Assembly: GCA_000727475.1 (NCBI GenBank)
Contig: KL647334.1
Location: forward strand, 213,342 to 277,341
Origin: Sarcocystis neurona
Lineage: Eukaryota; Apicomplexa; Conoidasida; Eucoccidiorida; Sarcocystidae
DNA length: 64,000 nt
Direction: 5' to 3'
In this document: piece after piece, positions 46,101 through 58,100 of the stretch
How positions within the stretch are numbered: the stretch's first letter is position 1
How the letters are laid out: each line of letters opens with the position of its first letter
Notes under the pieces: model-generated
What the model was told of the DNA's origin: nothing
Database searches by the model: none
The model's input: only the letters and a program-made list of their open reading frames with translations
Made by a program: the position numbers and the translations under genes

Positions 46101-49100
46101 CAGGCGGGAAGAAGAAAAGGGAAGCGGAATATCTGGCAGAAGCGAAGAAGTCGGGGAGAACGAGAAGGACACGAAGAAGAGGATGGGAGAGGAGCAGAAG
46201 AAACAGATGAAAAAAGGAAGAGGAGACGGAAGCGAAAGAGAAGAATACAAGATGAAGGGAATAAGTAAGGACGGGAGGACAAGAAGACGTGCATACCTCT
46301 GCAAGACGTTGAGCGACGATGTCTCTCTCATTTTTAAACGACTGCGCTTCTGCTTCTGCCAGAGAAATTCGGGCCTCTGCGTCCTTCTGCCGTTGCAGCA
46401 CAGCCGCGATGTGGCCGTGGCTGATTTTCTCTTGCCAGTCCTTCAAATCTTGGACGGTATGACTATGCGTACAGCAGCAGCAGCAAAGCCGGAAGAAGCA
46501 GCAGTAGCAACTTCACCGTGGGGACAAACATCTGCTGCAACAGCAGCAGCTGCAGGGGAGTGCAAGAGGAAGCAGCAGCAGGTGGGGAGGAGGAAGAAGA
46601 GGCAGCAACAGGAACAGCAGCAGCTGCACAACGGAAGAGGAAGAAGAAGAAGACGCAGCAGCAGCAGCTGCTGCAGGGGGGAGGATAAGGAAGAAGCAGC
46701 AGCAGGGCGGCGTGCGGACCCGCAGGCGCAGCGGCCGCGTGGAGGGTAGCAGAAGCACGAGGACAACAGCGCGCAGAGAGCAGCAGCAGGGCAGGAGGAG
46801 GAACAGTGCTACTGCTGCAGCAGCGGCAATTTCAGAAAGTGGCCTCACAGCAGCAACAGCTTTGAAGAAGCAGCTGCAACAGCAGCACTGCAGTGCAGCC
46901 GCTTGCGTCGCAGCAGCAGCAGGCGTCACGTGAGCGACCAGCGCCGCAGAAGCAGAGATGTTGCAGGAGCAGAAGCGCGCCTTGGCAGCAGCAGCAGCGA
47001 CGCAGGCGTGAAGCGCTCAAAAAAACAGAAGGAAGAAGTCAGAGGGAGAGTGAGACAGGGAAGCAGAGTAAGACAGAGAGAGAGAAGGGGGAGACGAGAC
47101 GGCGAGAGAAGGGAGACGAGACGGCGAGGCAGGGGCAGGGGGACAGAGACGGAGACAAGAAGAGAAAGATTTACGGAGAGAGACAGAGAAAGCGAGAGAC
47201 GGAGACGGCGAGGTAACGGCAGCGAAAACGACACAGAGAAGATTCCAAGAAAAACGGAGACGGAGACAGGGGAGAGGAAGAGAGGATGAAAGACAGCCAC
47301 GAAAGTGAAAGGGAGACGGAGAACCGCGGAGGGCGACACAAACACAGAGGGAGACGCGGAGACAGCGTGGGGGAGAGACGGAGACAGAAGTGCAGACGAA
47401 ACGGAGAGGAGAACGAGGGGGAGACGGAGACACGGAGACAGAGAGAGAAGGTGGATACGTTCGAGGAAGGATATCGACGCCAGCACACGGCGCGCCTGCA
47501 GACGCATGCCTCTATAAAGGTGCACATACACGGATATGTAGCTAGACAGTCAGAGAGGCAAACGTGCCAGAAAAAAGGGAGACGGAGACAGAAGGGGGGA
47601 CGGAGACAGGGGGGGAGACGGAGACAGAGGGGAGACGGAGACAGGGATGGAGAGGGAGACGGAGACAGAGGGGGAGAGGGAGACGGAGAGGGAGACAGAC
47701 AGGTAAGGAGAGAGGTGGAGACGGACAGAGACGGAGACAGACAGAGATGGAGACAGAGAGAGATGGAGACAGAGAAGGAGAGAGAGACAGACAGAGAGGG
47801 AGACGGAGACATACGGAGAGGGAGACGTGAAGTTTTTGTAGTGGGAGGTGTGACGTACTTGAGTTCGTAGAGCTGCTCTTCCTTCCTGGCGAGCTGCGTC
47901 TGCAAGGAGTGAATTACCCGCGTTTTCTTTTCGAGTTCGTACTGCAGCACGTTGACAAGGGCACTCGAACAGAAGAGGGAGACTTCTTGCTGCTTCACAA
48001 GAAGGGAGACGAGCGAAAATGAGTGGCCCCTCCGTGTGTAAATGGACGCCCTTGCAGAGAAGAAAAAAGAAAGTGAACACAGAGAGAGACACCGAGACAG
48101 AGACGGAGACACAGAAAGCGGAGACACACATGCCGTGAACAAACACGTTGCCTTGGAAGAGAAGAGAAAACACATACATACATATATATATGTAATATAC
48201 GCACACGTACGATTTCGCGGATATATAGCTGGAGACAAAGATTGAACGAAGAGAGAAAATAGATACACACATACATATATATATATGTATGCATGTATAC
48301 AGGAGATACTAAGGAATGCCGGTTGAGGGGACCTATGTGGCTCCAGTGCATGCAAATACATATATTTATTTATTGCTATGTACGCAGACAGAAGAAGAGA
48401 GAACATCCACACGCGTACACACACACACATATACAGAGGAAGAGTATATCCACACACATTCAGAGAGGGAGAGACGGAGTATAGACGCATCCACAGACAT
48501 ATATATATGTGCAGAGGCTACCCAGGAATGGGGGTGTCACGCATGCGAACACACATATATAGATATGGCTACATCTACAGAGAGAAGAAAGGATAGAGAA
48601 TACACACACACATACTCACGGAGATATACATATAGAGAATAGACACACAGAGAGATATATATATATATGCAAGCTGAAGCACCTGTGTGGCTGCTGCGCA
48701 TGCAAATACATATATATGTGCGTGGCTATCTATAGAGAAGAACGGGGAGAGAATCGATACACAGAGACAGACATATTACTTAGAGGAGACTCAGACACAC
48801 TACTATGCATGCAAATAAATGTGTATATATGTACGTAGACACATACTGTAAGTATAAATATGAGCTACGTAGCATACAGGTGGCAATAGGATACATGCAG
48901 GAAGTAGAGAACTCTGAATATAGGCATGCGCACAAACTACAAACAGAGGGCATTCTCGATCATTTATATATCTCTCCTTTCAAGCAGAACACACACACAG
49001 GATCCACGCATGCACGTATAAATATATGGCACGCACACACACGTATATCCATTTAGACCTGTGCAATGCAGACACGAAAGTAGGGAGGAACACACCCTGC

Positions 49101-52100
49101 AGCGTCTGTATGTATTTATGTGTCCTGCATGCGGTTCGCCGACGCAGCTGTGGATAAACGTGTCTTCATACGTATAGAGCCGGCCGGACATTTCCGTCTA
49201 AAAAGAGGAAAATATACGTCCCTCGGGTAGGGGAGTTATCGATGCGAAAGAGCCGCACCCGCATGCTGCTGCCGCAGCAAAACAACCCTCCGCATGCAGG
49301 GCTGGTGGCCGCGTTTTCGTTTCACGCGCGTTTCAGCAGGGAGAAGCGAGTCAGCAACGCAGAAGAAGAAATGGAGAGGAAAGGACGACGGACGAAAAAG
49401 ATGGAAAATGTTCTTCTTCGAATCCCCACACTTCTGTACCTTCACCTCTCATATGAAGCGTTCCTCCGCAACCGAAACGCGGACATATTCACACACACAA
49501 ACGTACACACTTACGCACATCGATACTTCCTCCATACACAGGCTCCCACATTCATATATACATGTATGTTTAAAGATGCATGCATATACATACATATATA
49601 TATGTATGCATAGAGTTATACCTACACACACACACACACATGCGTGTATTCATGTATGTATGTATGTGTTCATGTGTGTGTGGATACAGTCGTATACATA
49701 TATATGGAGAGCTATATACACGAACATACATACATATATATGTTGATAGAAGAGTATACGAATAAATACAGACACACACTATCTACTCACGTCCATAGTG
49801 TGTACAGGAAACTCTAACATACATGCATTGACGTATCATACTAATATATACACACATACGTGTACATATACTAACACATATGTATATATATGTGTGTGTA
49901 TACATGAGTATATGTAGGAATACAGGTCAAAGAAAGTACGTAGATTACCACGTGTAATATGTTTATGAAACTCATCTATATGTATACGAAAGTGTGTTGG
50001 CGTGTATGTATATGTGTGTGTGGGTATGCATGCATGCATCGTCTATGCGTCGCACACGAAGAAGTAGAATTTCTCCGTGGGAAGTGGATGTCTGTGAAGC
50101 GAGGACCCGCTTTCTTCAGAAGGGAAGTCAACAGGCAGCAAGGTGGAGAACAAAGAGACGGGGACGAAGTAGAAGAAGAAGAAGAGGACGAAGGGAAGGG
50201 GGGGAGGGGCCGTCGTCGGGCGAGTGGAAACTGAACGAGAAGAGCAGCAGCGACAGCAGAGGAAAGACAGGGAAGTTCTGCTGCGAGGGAGAAGTAGATG
50301 GAAGGCAGGAGAAAGGACGTGAAGTTCCTCACTGCAATGCGCTGCTTCTCCATCTCTTGTTCTGCAACTTCCGTCTGAGCGAGTCCCACCAGCGACGCCT
50401 GATGCCTGCAGCATATAATACGACCAAAGAAGTGGCAACCCACCTGTGACGGCAGCAGCAACCACAGCGAGAGCAGCAGCAACAGCAACAGCGGCAGTAA
50501 TAGCAGCAGCAGCGTTGACAGCAACAGCGGCAGTAATAGCAGCAGCAGCGATGACAGCAACACCAGCAGCAGCAAGGCCCACAGCAGCAGCAATGACAGC
50601 AACAGCAGCAGGGCGACCAACAGCAGCAGCAGTCCATTTATTTCCCGTGTGAAGGTGGAGCATTTCTTGGTGTATTCGCGGCTCCGCTCTTCAGCAACGA
50701 ATACGCTTCCTTTCTGTCGTAGTCCCTACTACTACCTCTCCTTCTCTTCTTCTCCTTCTCTCTGCTGGCGCTTCGCTCTTGAATCTACACAGAGACAGAG
50801 AAAGTAAGGGAGAGAAGAAGAGGGCGAACTCTAATGTCCACACGTATACCTTCCCAAGAAAACACACATGCATATATATATATGTGAGAACTCTCCAGGC
50901 GCTTGCACATATCTGCTGGCTTCCAAAGTATACGGGAAGGGAGACACACAGACGCAGAAACACAGAGATATATACAACCACACGCACATACGCACATATT
51001 CGTATACATTCATATAGAGAGAACTGGAGAGCAAACGGGATACACAGAGCAAAAGAGACGTAGACAGAGATATCCATACACATATATATTTATATATACA
51101 GAGTGGTGGAGACACACACATAGAGAGACGTAGAGAGACGCACATGCATATACATGTATAGACACAAATAGATACATACGTACATACTCATATACGCACA
51201 TATATATATGTATACATGTGTATTTGTATATATATGTATATATAGATTTGGAGACAGAGAGAGACACAGGTAGACAAAGATACGGGTATACATATGTACA
51301 GAAAGAGAGAGGAAAATTATATACGCATGCAGAGAGAGAGAGGCAGATAAATACATAGACAGAGATCTAGGCAAAGACAGAGATATATATATATATATGC
51401 ACATATTGAACAGGTGCATAGATATGTTGTCATACGTATATGTATGGAAAGATATACATGTATATGTAGAGAGAGAGGGGGGGAAGAAATCCGTATGGCG
51501 AGGTATGAAGCCTGTCACGTACAGCAGCGTATAAGCACGTACATATATAGAATTATCAACAGAGAGACGGAGTTCAATAGCACAGACATTGACAGTCACA
51601 CATATATATATGTAGTTGTGTGGTGCGTAGATCAGGGAAGGGAAGAGAAACCAGATGCACGCGCTCGCGTCCCTTTTGACGCTGCTGTTCTGCTAGTGCT
51701 GCTGCCAGTGACTGTTGCAGCGTTTGCTTCTCCTGCGCCGCTGCCGCTGCTGCGTATCAGAGCTGCGCAGGGCTGCTGCTGCCCTCCCTTCCCTCTGGCT
51801 CGCGTCCTTCACCCGTCGCCACTTGGTGCCGCTGCTGCTGCCCGTGCTGCTGCTGCTGTTTGTGCTGCTGCTGGTGCCTGTGCTGCTGCTGCTGTCTGTG
51901 TTGGTGCTCTCTGTACTGCTGCTGGTGCCTGTGCTGCTGCTGCTGTCTGTGTTGGTGCTCTCTGTACTGCTGCTGCTGCCTGTGCTGCTGCTGCCGCTGC
52001 CTCTGCTGCTGCCGCTGCCTCTGCTGCTGCCGCTGCCTGTGCTGCTGCTGCCGCTGCCTCTGCTGCTGCCGCTGCCTCTGCTGCTGCTGCGATTTGTACT

Positions 52101-55100
52101 GCTGCTGCTGTTTTTGGTGCTACTGCTGCTCACCGTTGGGTGTCTCGATAAAGGGACTCGTTGAAAGCGTTTTGCTGCTGCTTGAGAGAAATGCAAATCT
52201 GCTGGGCTTCAACGACTTGCTGCTGTAGCTGCGCGTTCTCTTTGGCTGCGATGCGGAGCGCCGCGTGCAGACTCCCGGCTTCTTCATCCTTCTGGCTGCA
52301 GCAGCAGCAGCAGCAAGCGGGGGACACACCAGCAGCAGCAGTGAGGCAGAAGAAGCAACAGCGGTAGAGTCGTGACAGAGAAGAAGCAGCAGCAGCAGAA
52401 GGAAGCGCGACAGAAGAAAAGCAGGCAACAAGGTCAGGGCAGGAGAAGCGAAGAATTTGGAGAGAAAAGCGGTGACGCAGCAGTACAAGGAAAAGGAGGC
52501 TGTCTTAAGAAGGCGAGAGAAAGAGGCAGGACCAGCAGCAGCAGCAGACGCAGACAAAGCGGCGAAAATGTGAGGGGAAGTCGTCCGGTGGCAGGTGAGG
52601 CCGCACCGGCAGCAGCAGTACATCTACATACGGAAGAGTAGCAGCAGGAAGAGTAGCAGCAGGAAGAGCAGCAGCAAAGCAGCGGGAGAACAACAGCAAG
52701 AGCAGGGAAAGCAGTATAAGTGAGAACAGCAGCCTACCCAGAGAAGAAGCGAAGAAGGCAGCAGCAGAAGCCGAAGCCTGAGCAGGAGGAAGAGGAGGGA
52801 ACGCAATAGCAGCAGCAGCAACAGCACCAAGAGTAGCACCAGAGGAAGAAGCAGCAGCAGCAAGGACAGCAAGGTGAAGCTGAGGAAGAGCAGGAGGAGG
52901 AGGAGCAGGGGAAAGGACGAGGAGAAGCAGTCGTTGTAGAGAAGAACATGCAGACAATTCGCTTGACTTCGTAGTGAACTTACATGAGAAGATCGCGGAG
53001 AGAAAGTATTTGGCAATCCTGGACGTGTACCACATGCTTCAGCCGCTGAAAGAACGCAGGGAAGCGCAGGGAAATGATGGGAGAGTGTGAGGGCAGAAGA
53101 AGCACAGAGACACGGAGAAGTAAAGGAGCCGAGGCGACGGAGGATAGCGGAAAGCACGAATGGGGAGGGTAGAAGCGAAACGAGAGGAAAATACCGGAGA
53201 CAGGGAGACAGAGACAGGTGCACAGCAAGAAGCGGAATCGAAAGAAGAAGGAGCCTTCGCGAGAGAGTGCTCCGTACAAGAGAACCGTACCAGCAGCAAA
53301 GGCAGCAGAAAGGCACCAGCAAAGGCAGCAGCACAGGCAGCAGCAAAGGCATCAGCAAAGGCAGCAGAAAGGCAGCAGCAAAGGCAGCAGCAAAGGCAGC
53401 AGCACAGGCAGCAGCACAGGCAGCAGAAAGGCAGCAGCACAGGCAGCAGAAAGGCAGCAGCAAAGGCAGCAGAAAGGCAGCAGCAAAGGCAGCAGAAAGG
53501 CAGCAGCAAAGGCAGCAGAAAGGCAGCAGCAAAGGCAGCAGAAAGGCAGCAGCAAAGGCAGCAGCCCCACAACGAATGAGAAGACTTCAAGGGGAAGACG
53601 ATGAAGAACCGCCACCCAGAGACAGCGACAGAGACAGGGGGAGACAAAAGGCGGGGCAAAAAAAGAGGGGAAGAGACACAGAGAGACAGACAGGTCGACA
53701 AAGGGAGACCCGCGCTGACAGCGAAGAGAGACGGAAGCTTGCGCGCGTCTCCAGAGTCGAAGGGAAAGGCAAAGCGACGGCACCCCACGCAAGAGCAGCA
53801 GCAAGACAGACGCGCAAAGACCGAGCAGCAACTTGCGAAGTTGCGGGAGGGAGAGAAGGGCAGTCATCCACACACACCCGTCACCGGCAGATGAGGAGAC
53901 GTACGCAGCAAACAGACATTCAGAGGCGAATAGGAGGGTGCAGAAACTACACAGAAACGACGACGACACACACATGCAAATATGAGAGAGTCACACATGG
54001 AGACGGAGACAGCGAGACAGGGAAAAGGAGACACACAGGTGTCTAGACGAAACTTACAGTGGACACATGAATATATATAGAGAGAGAGGGAGAAAGAAAT
54101 ATAGATGTAAATATATGTGGGGGACACGCATTGATACACAGATGTACACACACATATCTCAATAGAGAGGGCCATACATACAGAGACTCACGGAGAGAGA
54201 CACACACACACGCATAACATATATATATGTAAACAGAGTTGCCAGGTATAGACACACATATATATATGTGTAGAGACAAATACACGAGTAGATAAGAGAG
54301 TCATCCGTAGACAAATGTATAGATACCTGAATGTAGATATAGAGAGTTACAGGTATGGGGAGAGCAAGACAGACACACACATACATATAGATATATAGGT
54401 AGACACAGCTGACACAGGTGGAGAGTACACATATTAGGAGATGCTCGAAGAAGTACTACGTAGATGAGATCAACCAGCAGAGAAATAGGTGAATATCTCA
54501 CCATAGAAGTAGAGGGTCAGAGATAGGGACACGTGCATATATATGTGTAGATCGATGGAGACATATACATATATATGCATGCATATGTGAAGGTATATAG
54601 AGACCGACCAACAGGCAAGAGTACTTGCATGCATATCTCTGTGTAGACACGTGGTTTCTATCTACGTAGACGTATAGACAGATACAGATAGAGAGAGACA
54701 CAGAAACGTAGAAACAGACAGATATACGAGGAGATGTAGACACGTGTCTATATTATGTAGGCACACGTGGACACATATGTATCTACACATAGCTGTAGAT
54801 ACAGACACACGCAGAGAGACACGCGTGAAGACACTCCTTTATATATATGCAGAGACACAGGGAGGGAGACACGGAGACGGAGACACGGGGGAGACAGAGG
54901 GAGGGAGACACGGGGGACACAGGGAGGGAGACACGGAGAGGGAGACACGGAGAGGGAGACACGGAGAGGGAGACATGGAGAGGGAGACATGGAGAGAGAA
55001 AACAGCAGGTGTTATGTAGAGAAGTACCACATATTCACATATAGACGCATATATATTAATTACAGTATATATGTGTACATTCCTTGACTCTATTCTACAC

Positions 55101-58100
55101 GTTTGAGTAGTTCTCCAGGCGTCCCCACACAAACTTTCTACAAAACGCAGGAAATTTACATCGATGAAAGGACCAACTTGCAATCACTCCTCGAAATGCA
55201 GAGACACGCGCTTCATCCTCAATATCCTACGAAGAAACACACATATACATATATATATGCAGCTGCACATATATATATTCTCTCCGTATAGTTTGTATCT
55301 GTAGTCAACCGAGTATACAAATATATTCATGCATGCACATATATGTATGTCTATACGTACACGTGTGCACATATATATATATGTAGTCCATCGGGCAGAT
55401 ATATATATATAGTCCATCGAGTAGGTAGCTTCAGAGATGTACAGTGAATATCATCTCTACATATCATATATGTACAGAGGGTCAATGAGGTGTATACATA
55501 TATACATATATATACGTGCATGTCCTCCATGTCCCATGTGTGTATATTTATTTCATGTATATAGAGGGCGGAAAAGTCAACCCAGGTGTATAAATAGATA
55601 GGTATAGTCAATCTTGTGTGCACGTGTATACTCGGCGTAGATATTGAAGATACATATATGCGAGTGTCCTTCACAACATATGTGCATATTGTATAATCAA
55701 TCGGGTACATACACGTATACGTATATATATGTATACATGTATATATATACGATCAAGGGGTGACAATGTATGTGTACACGTATGTGTCAGCATCAGCTAC
55801 TATATACATATAGGCGACTGATCATAACACGGTAACACCAAATATATATATATATACGTGGTCTTCTGAATACGTCTCCAAGATGGACATATATATATAA
55901 AGAGAGAGAATATAGTGTGATGAAGACAAATACACATCTATACATATATATATAGGTATCTTTATGATCTAAACTTCCACACGGATAGATATATATAGAG
56001 AGTGTATAGAGAGAGGGGATCAACTGCTGCAGATGAGACGCTGCCCTTTTCGAAGGTATTCGGTGGAAGCTGCAGAAAACGCATTTCCTCACGTGTTGAG
56101 AGGGGGAGACGGAGGTGTCACGCAGCAGCAGTTACGAACACGTCTGTAGAGATGGACACCCGTCAGTATACATATATTTACCGCCATACATATACACACC
56201 TTACATATGCATATATATGTTTATACTGTACGAGGCTATACATATATGTGTACGCCATGCAGATACTCTGCTGTACACCGATGGAGTAGTCGCGAGAATA
56301 AATATATGCGCATGCAAGTATAAAGGCGAAGCACACCACCATTGAGGCCACATATATATATGCAGTATACACGTGTACATACACATATATGTATGTATAT
56401 ATCAGACGCAGGTAGAGCTACGTATGTAGATAAGGAGATGGATATACGATTGCACCGTATGTATACGCATACAGAGACATGCACGCATGCATGCACGCAC
56501 GCGTATAAACGTATTTCTCTCTCTCTCTCTGTCTTTCTCTCTATCTCTCTATATAGACGCATACATGCATGCGTATGTGTACAAGCATATTCTCCCGGTA
56601 TTGAAGCACACTTTTATATGTAGACTTTGCACGTATCCAAAGCGTCGGAGAAGAAGACTCCTACGGTCGCCCGGACTCCTTCACGCTGCGCTGTTCAGCT
56701 CGGGAGACAGGAGGGTAGACGGAGACGGAGACACGGGGGAGACGCAGGTAGAGGAGGAGACGGGGAGAGACAGCGACGGAGACACGAAGAGACGGAGAGC
56801 GCCTCGGACGGGGCGACACATAAATCTTCCTGTGCTGCATGCAAGGAGAGAGGACGTGTGGGGTGGTATATACAGTTCAGAGAGGAAGGAGGGCAGTCGC
56901 CGCCTACCTGCAGCGCAGCAGCGTCAGTAGGTCTGCAAGTAGCACGTTCTGCTGCAGTGGAAAGGAAACGCTGCGAGTCTCCATCCGTGTCCTCGTCTGC
57001 CGCTCGCATGCGTTGCTGCTGCAGCAGTTCTGCTCTCAGGGGGTCGGCAGCAGCAGCAGCAGCGGCTTCCGTCGCGAGCCGCTGCTGCTTCTCTCTGCTG
57101 GCGATTCTGTTCTCGTCGAAGAGAGGCGATTCAGCAGCAGCAGCAGCCTCCGGATCTGCTGCTGTTGCTGCTGCTGTCGCGTCAGCAACGGCTGCTGCTG
57201 TCTTGGTGCCTGTTGCTGCCGCAGCTTCGCGGCGGGGTTTGCTGCTGCTGCTTCTTCTCCGACGCCCATTGCTATAGCGCCGCCGCCCAGCAGCTGCTCC
57301 CGCAGCAGAGCTGCTGCTTCTCCCTGCTGCTTCTGCCATGTTATCTGCTCCGTCGATCATCCGTTTCTCTTCGCCTGCCTTCCCTCCGCTGTGCGCGCCA
57401 GTCCGCTCGCTGCTGCTCCGCAGTGGCACGACGCTTCGCGAGCTGCTGCTGCTTCGTCTTCCGTATCTCTCGCTTTTGCTACTGCTGCTGCTCCTTCTTC
57501 GGTGTCTCCCGCTTCTGCTGCTGCTTCTGCGGTGCCTGCTGCTACTGCTGCTGCTTCCTCTTCGCCTGGCTTGGCTGCTTGTTCTGCGTCTTCTGCTGCT
57601 GCTGCGTGGGGTGGTGTGGGGTCTGCTGCCGGCGATTTGCTGCAGCCAAGTGGAGGAAGCAGCCGAAGCAGAGCCACAGGAAAAAGTGTTTCGTTGCCGC
57701 TGCCGCGCAGCACCAGGTCGGGCTTCCCGTTCTTCTCCCCCCCTTGCGCTTGCTGCTGCTTCTGCTGCTTCTGCTGCAGTCGTCTGATTCCTCTCCTTCG
57801 GCTGCTCCCCCATCGCCCTGCTGCTGCTGTTGCCTCTGCTTCCTGAAAGAGCTGCTGCTGCTGCTTCTTCCGCATTCGTAGGAGAACGCAGCGCAGCTGC
57901 TGCTGCAGCCACCGCAGCTGCAGCGCATGCAGCAGCTTCCTCTGCGTCTGCCAGTGCAGCCCTTTGCTGCTCTGCTTCTCGGTGGGAGTACCGCAGGCGA
58001 AGTTGCTCAGAAAATTCAGCTGCCGCTGCAGCCACGGCGGCAGCAGGCAGCCCCGCAGGAGACGAACAACAAGAAGAAGAAAACGGCGAAGCGCGGGGAG

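Noticed and set aside
53087..54046. 319-codon plus-strand Arg/Gln/Lys-rich frame
   Set aside because: Translation of the GGCAGCAGAAA array and GAGAC purine tract, antisense to an intron of the coiled-coil gene.
55160..55226. Exon-like minus-strand segment reading DIEDEARVSAFRG, and an alternative plus-strand frame reading IYIDERTNLQSLLEMQ
   Set aside because: The minus-strand reading starts in phase 0 and leaves in phase 1, which breaks the 56908-53045 chain; the plus-strand reading has no donor. Neither can be preferred.
56025..56069. 45-nt minus-strand segment reading LPPNTFEKGSVSSAA
   Set aside because: Phase-neutral and flanked by an acceptable acceptor, but too short and with a weak GTTGAT donor; mentioned only as a possible cassette exon.
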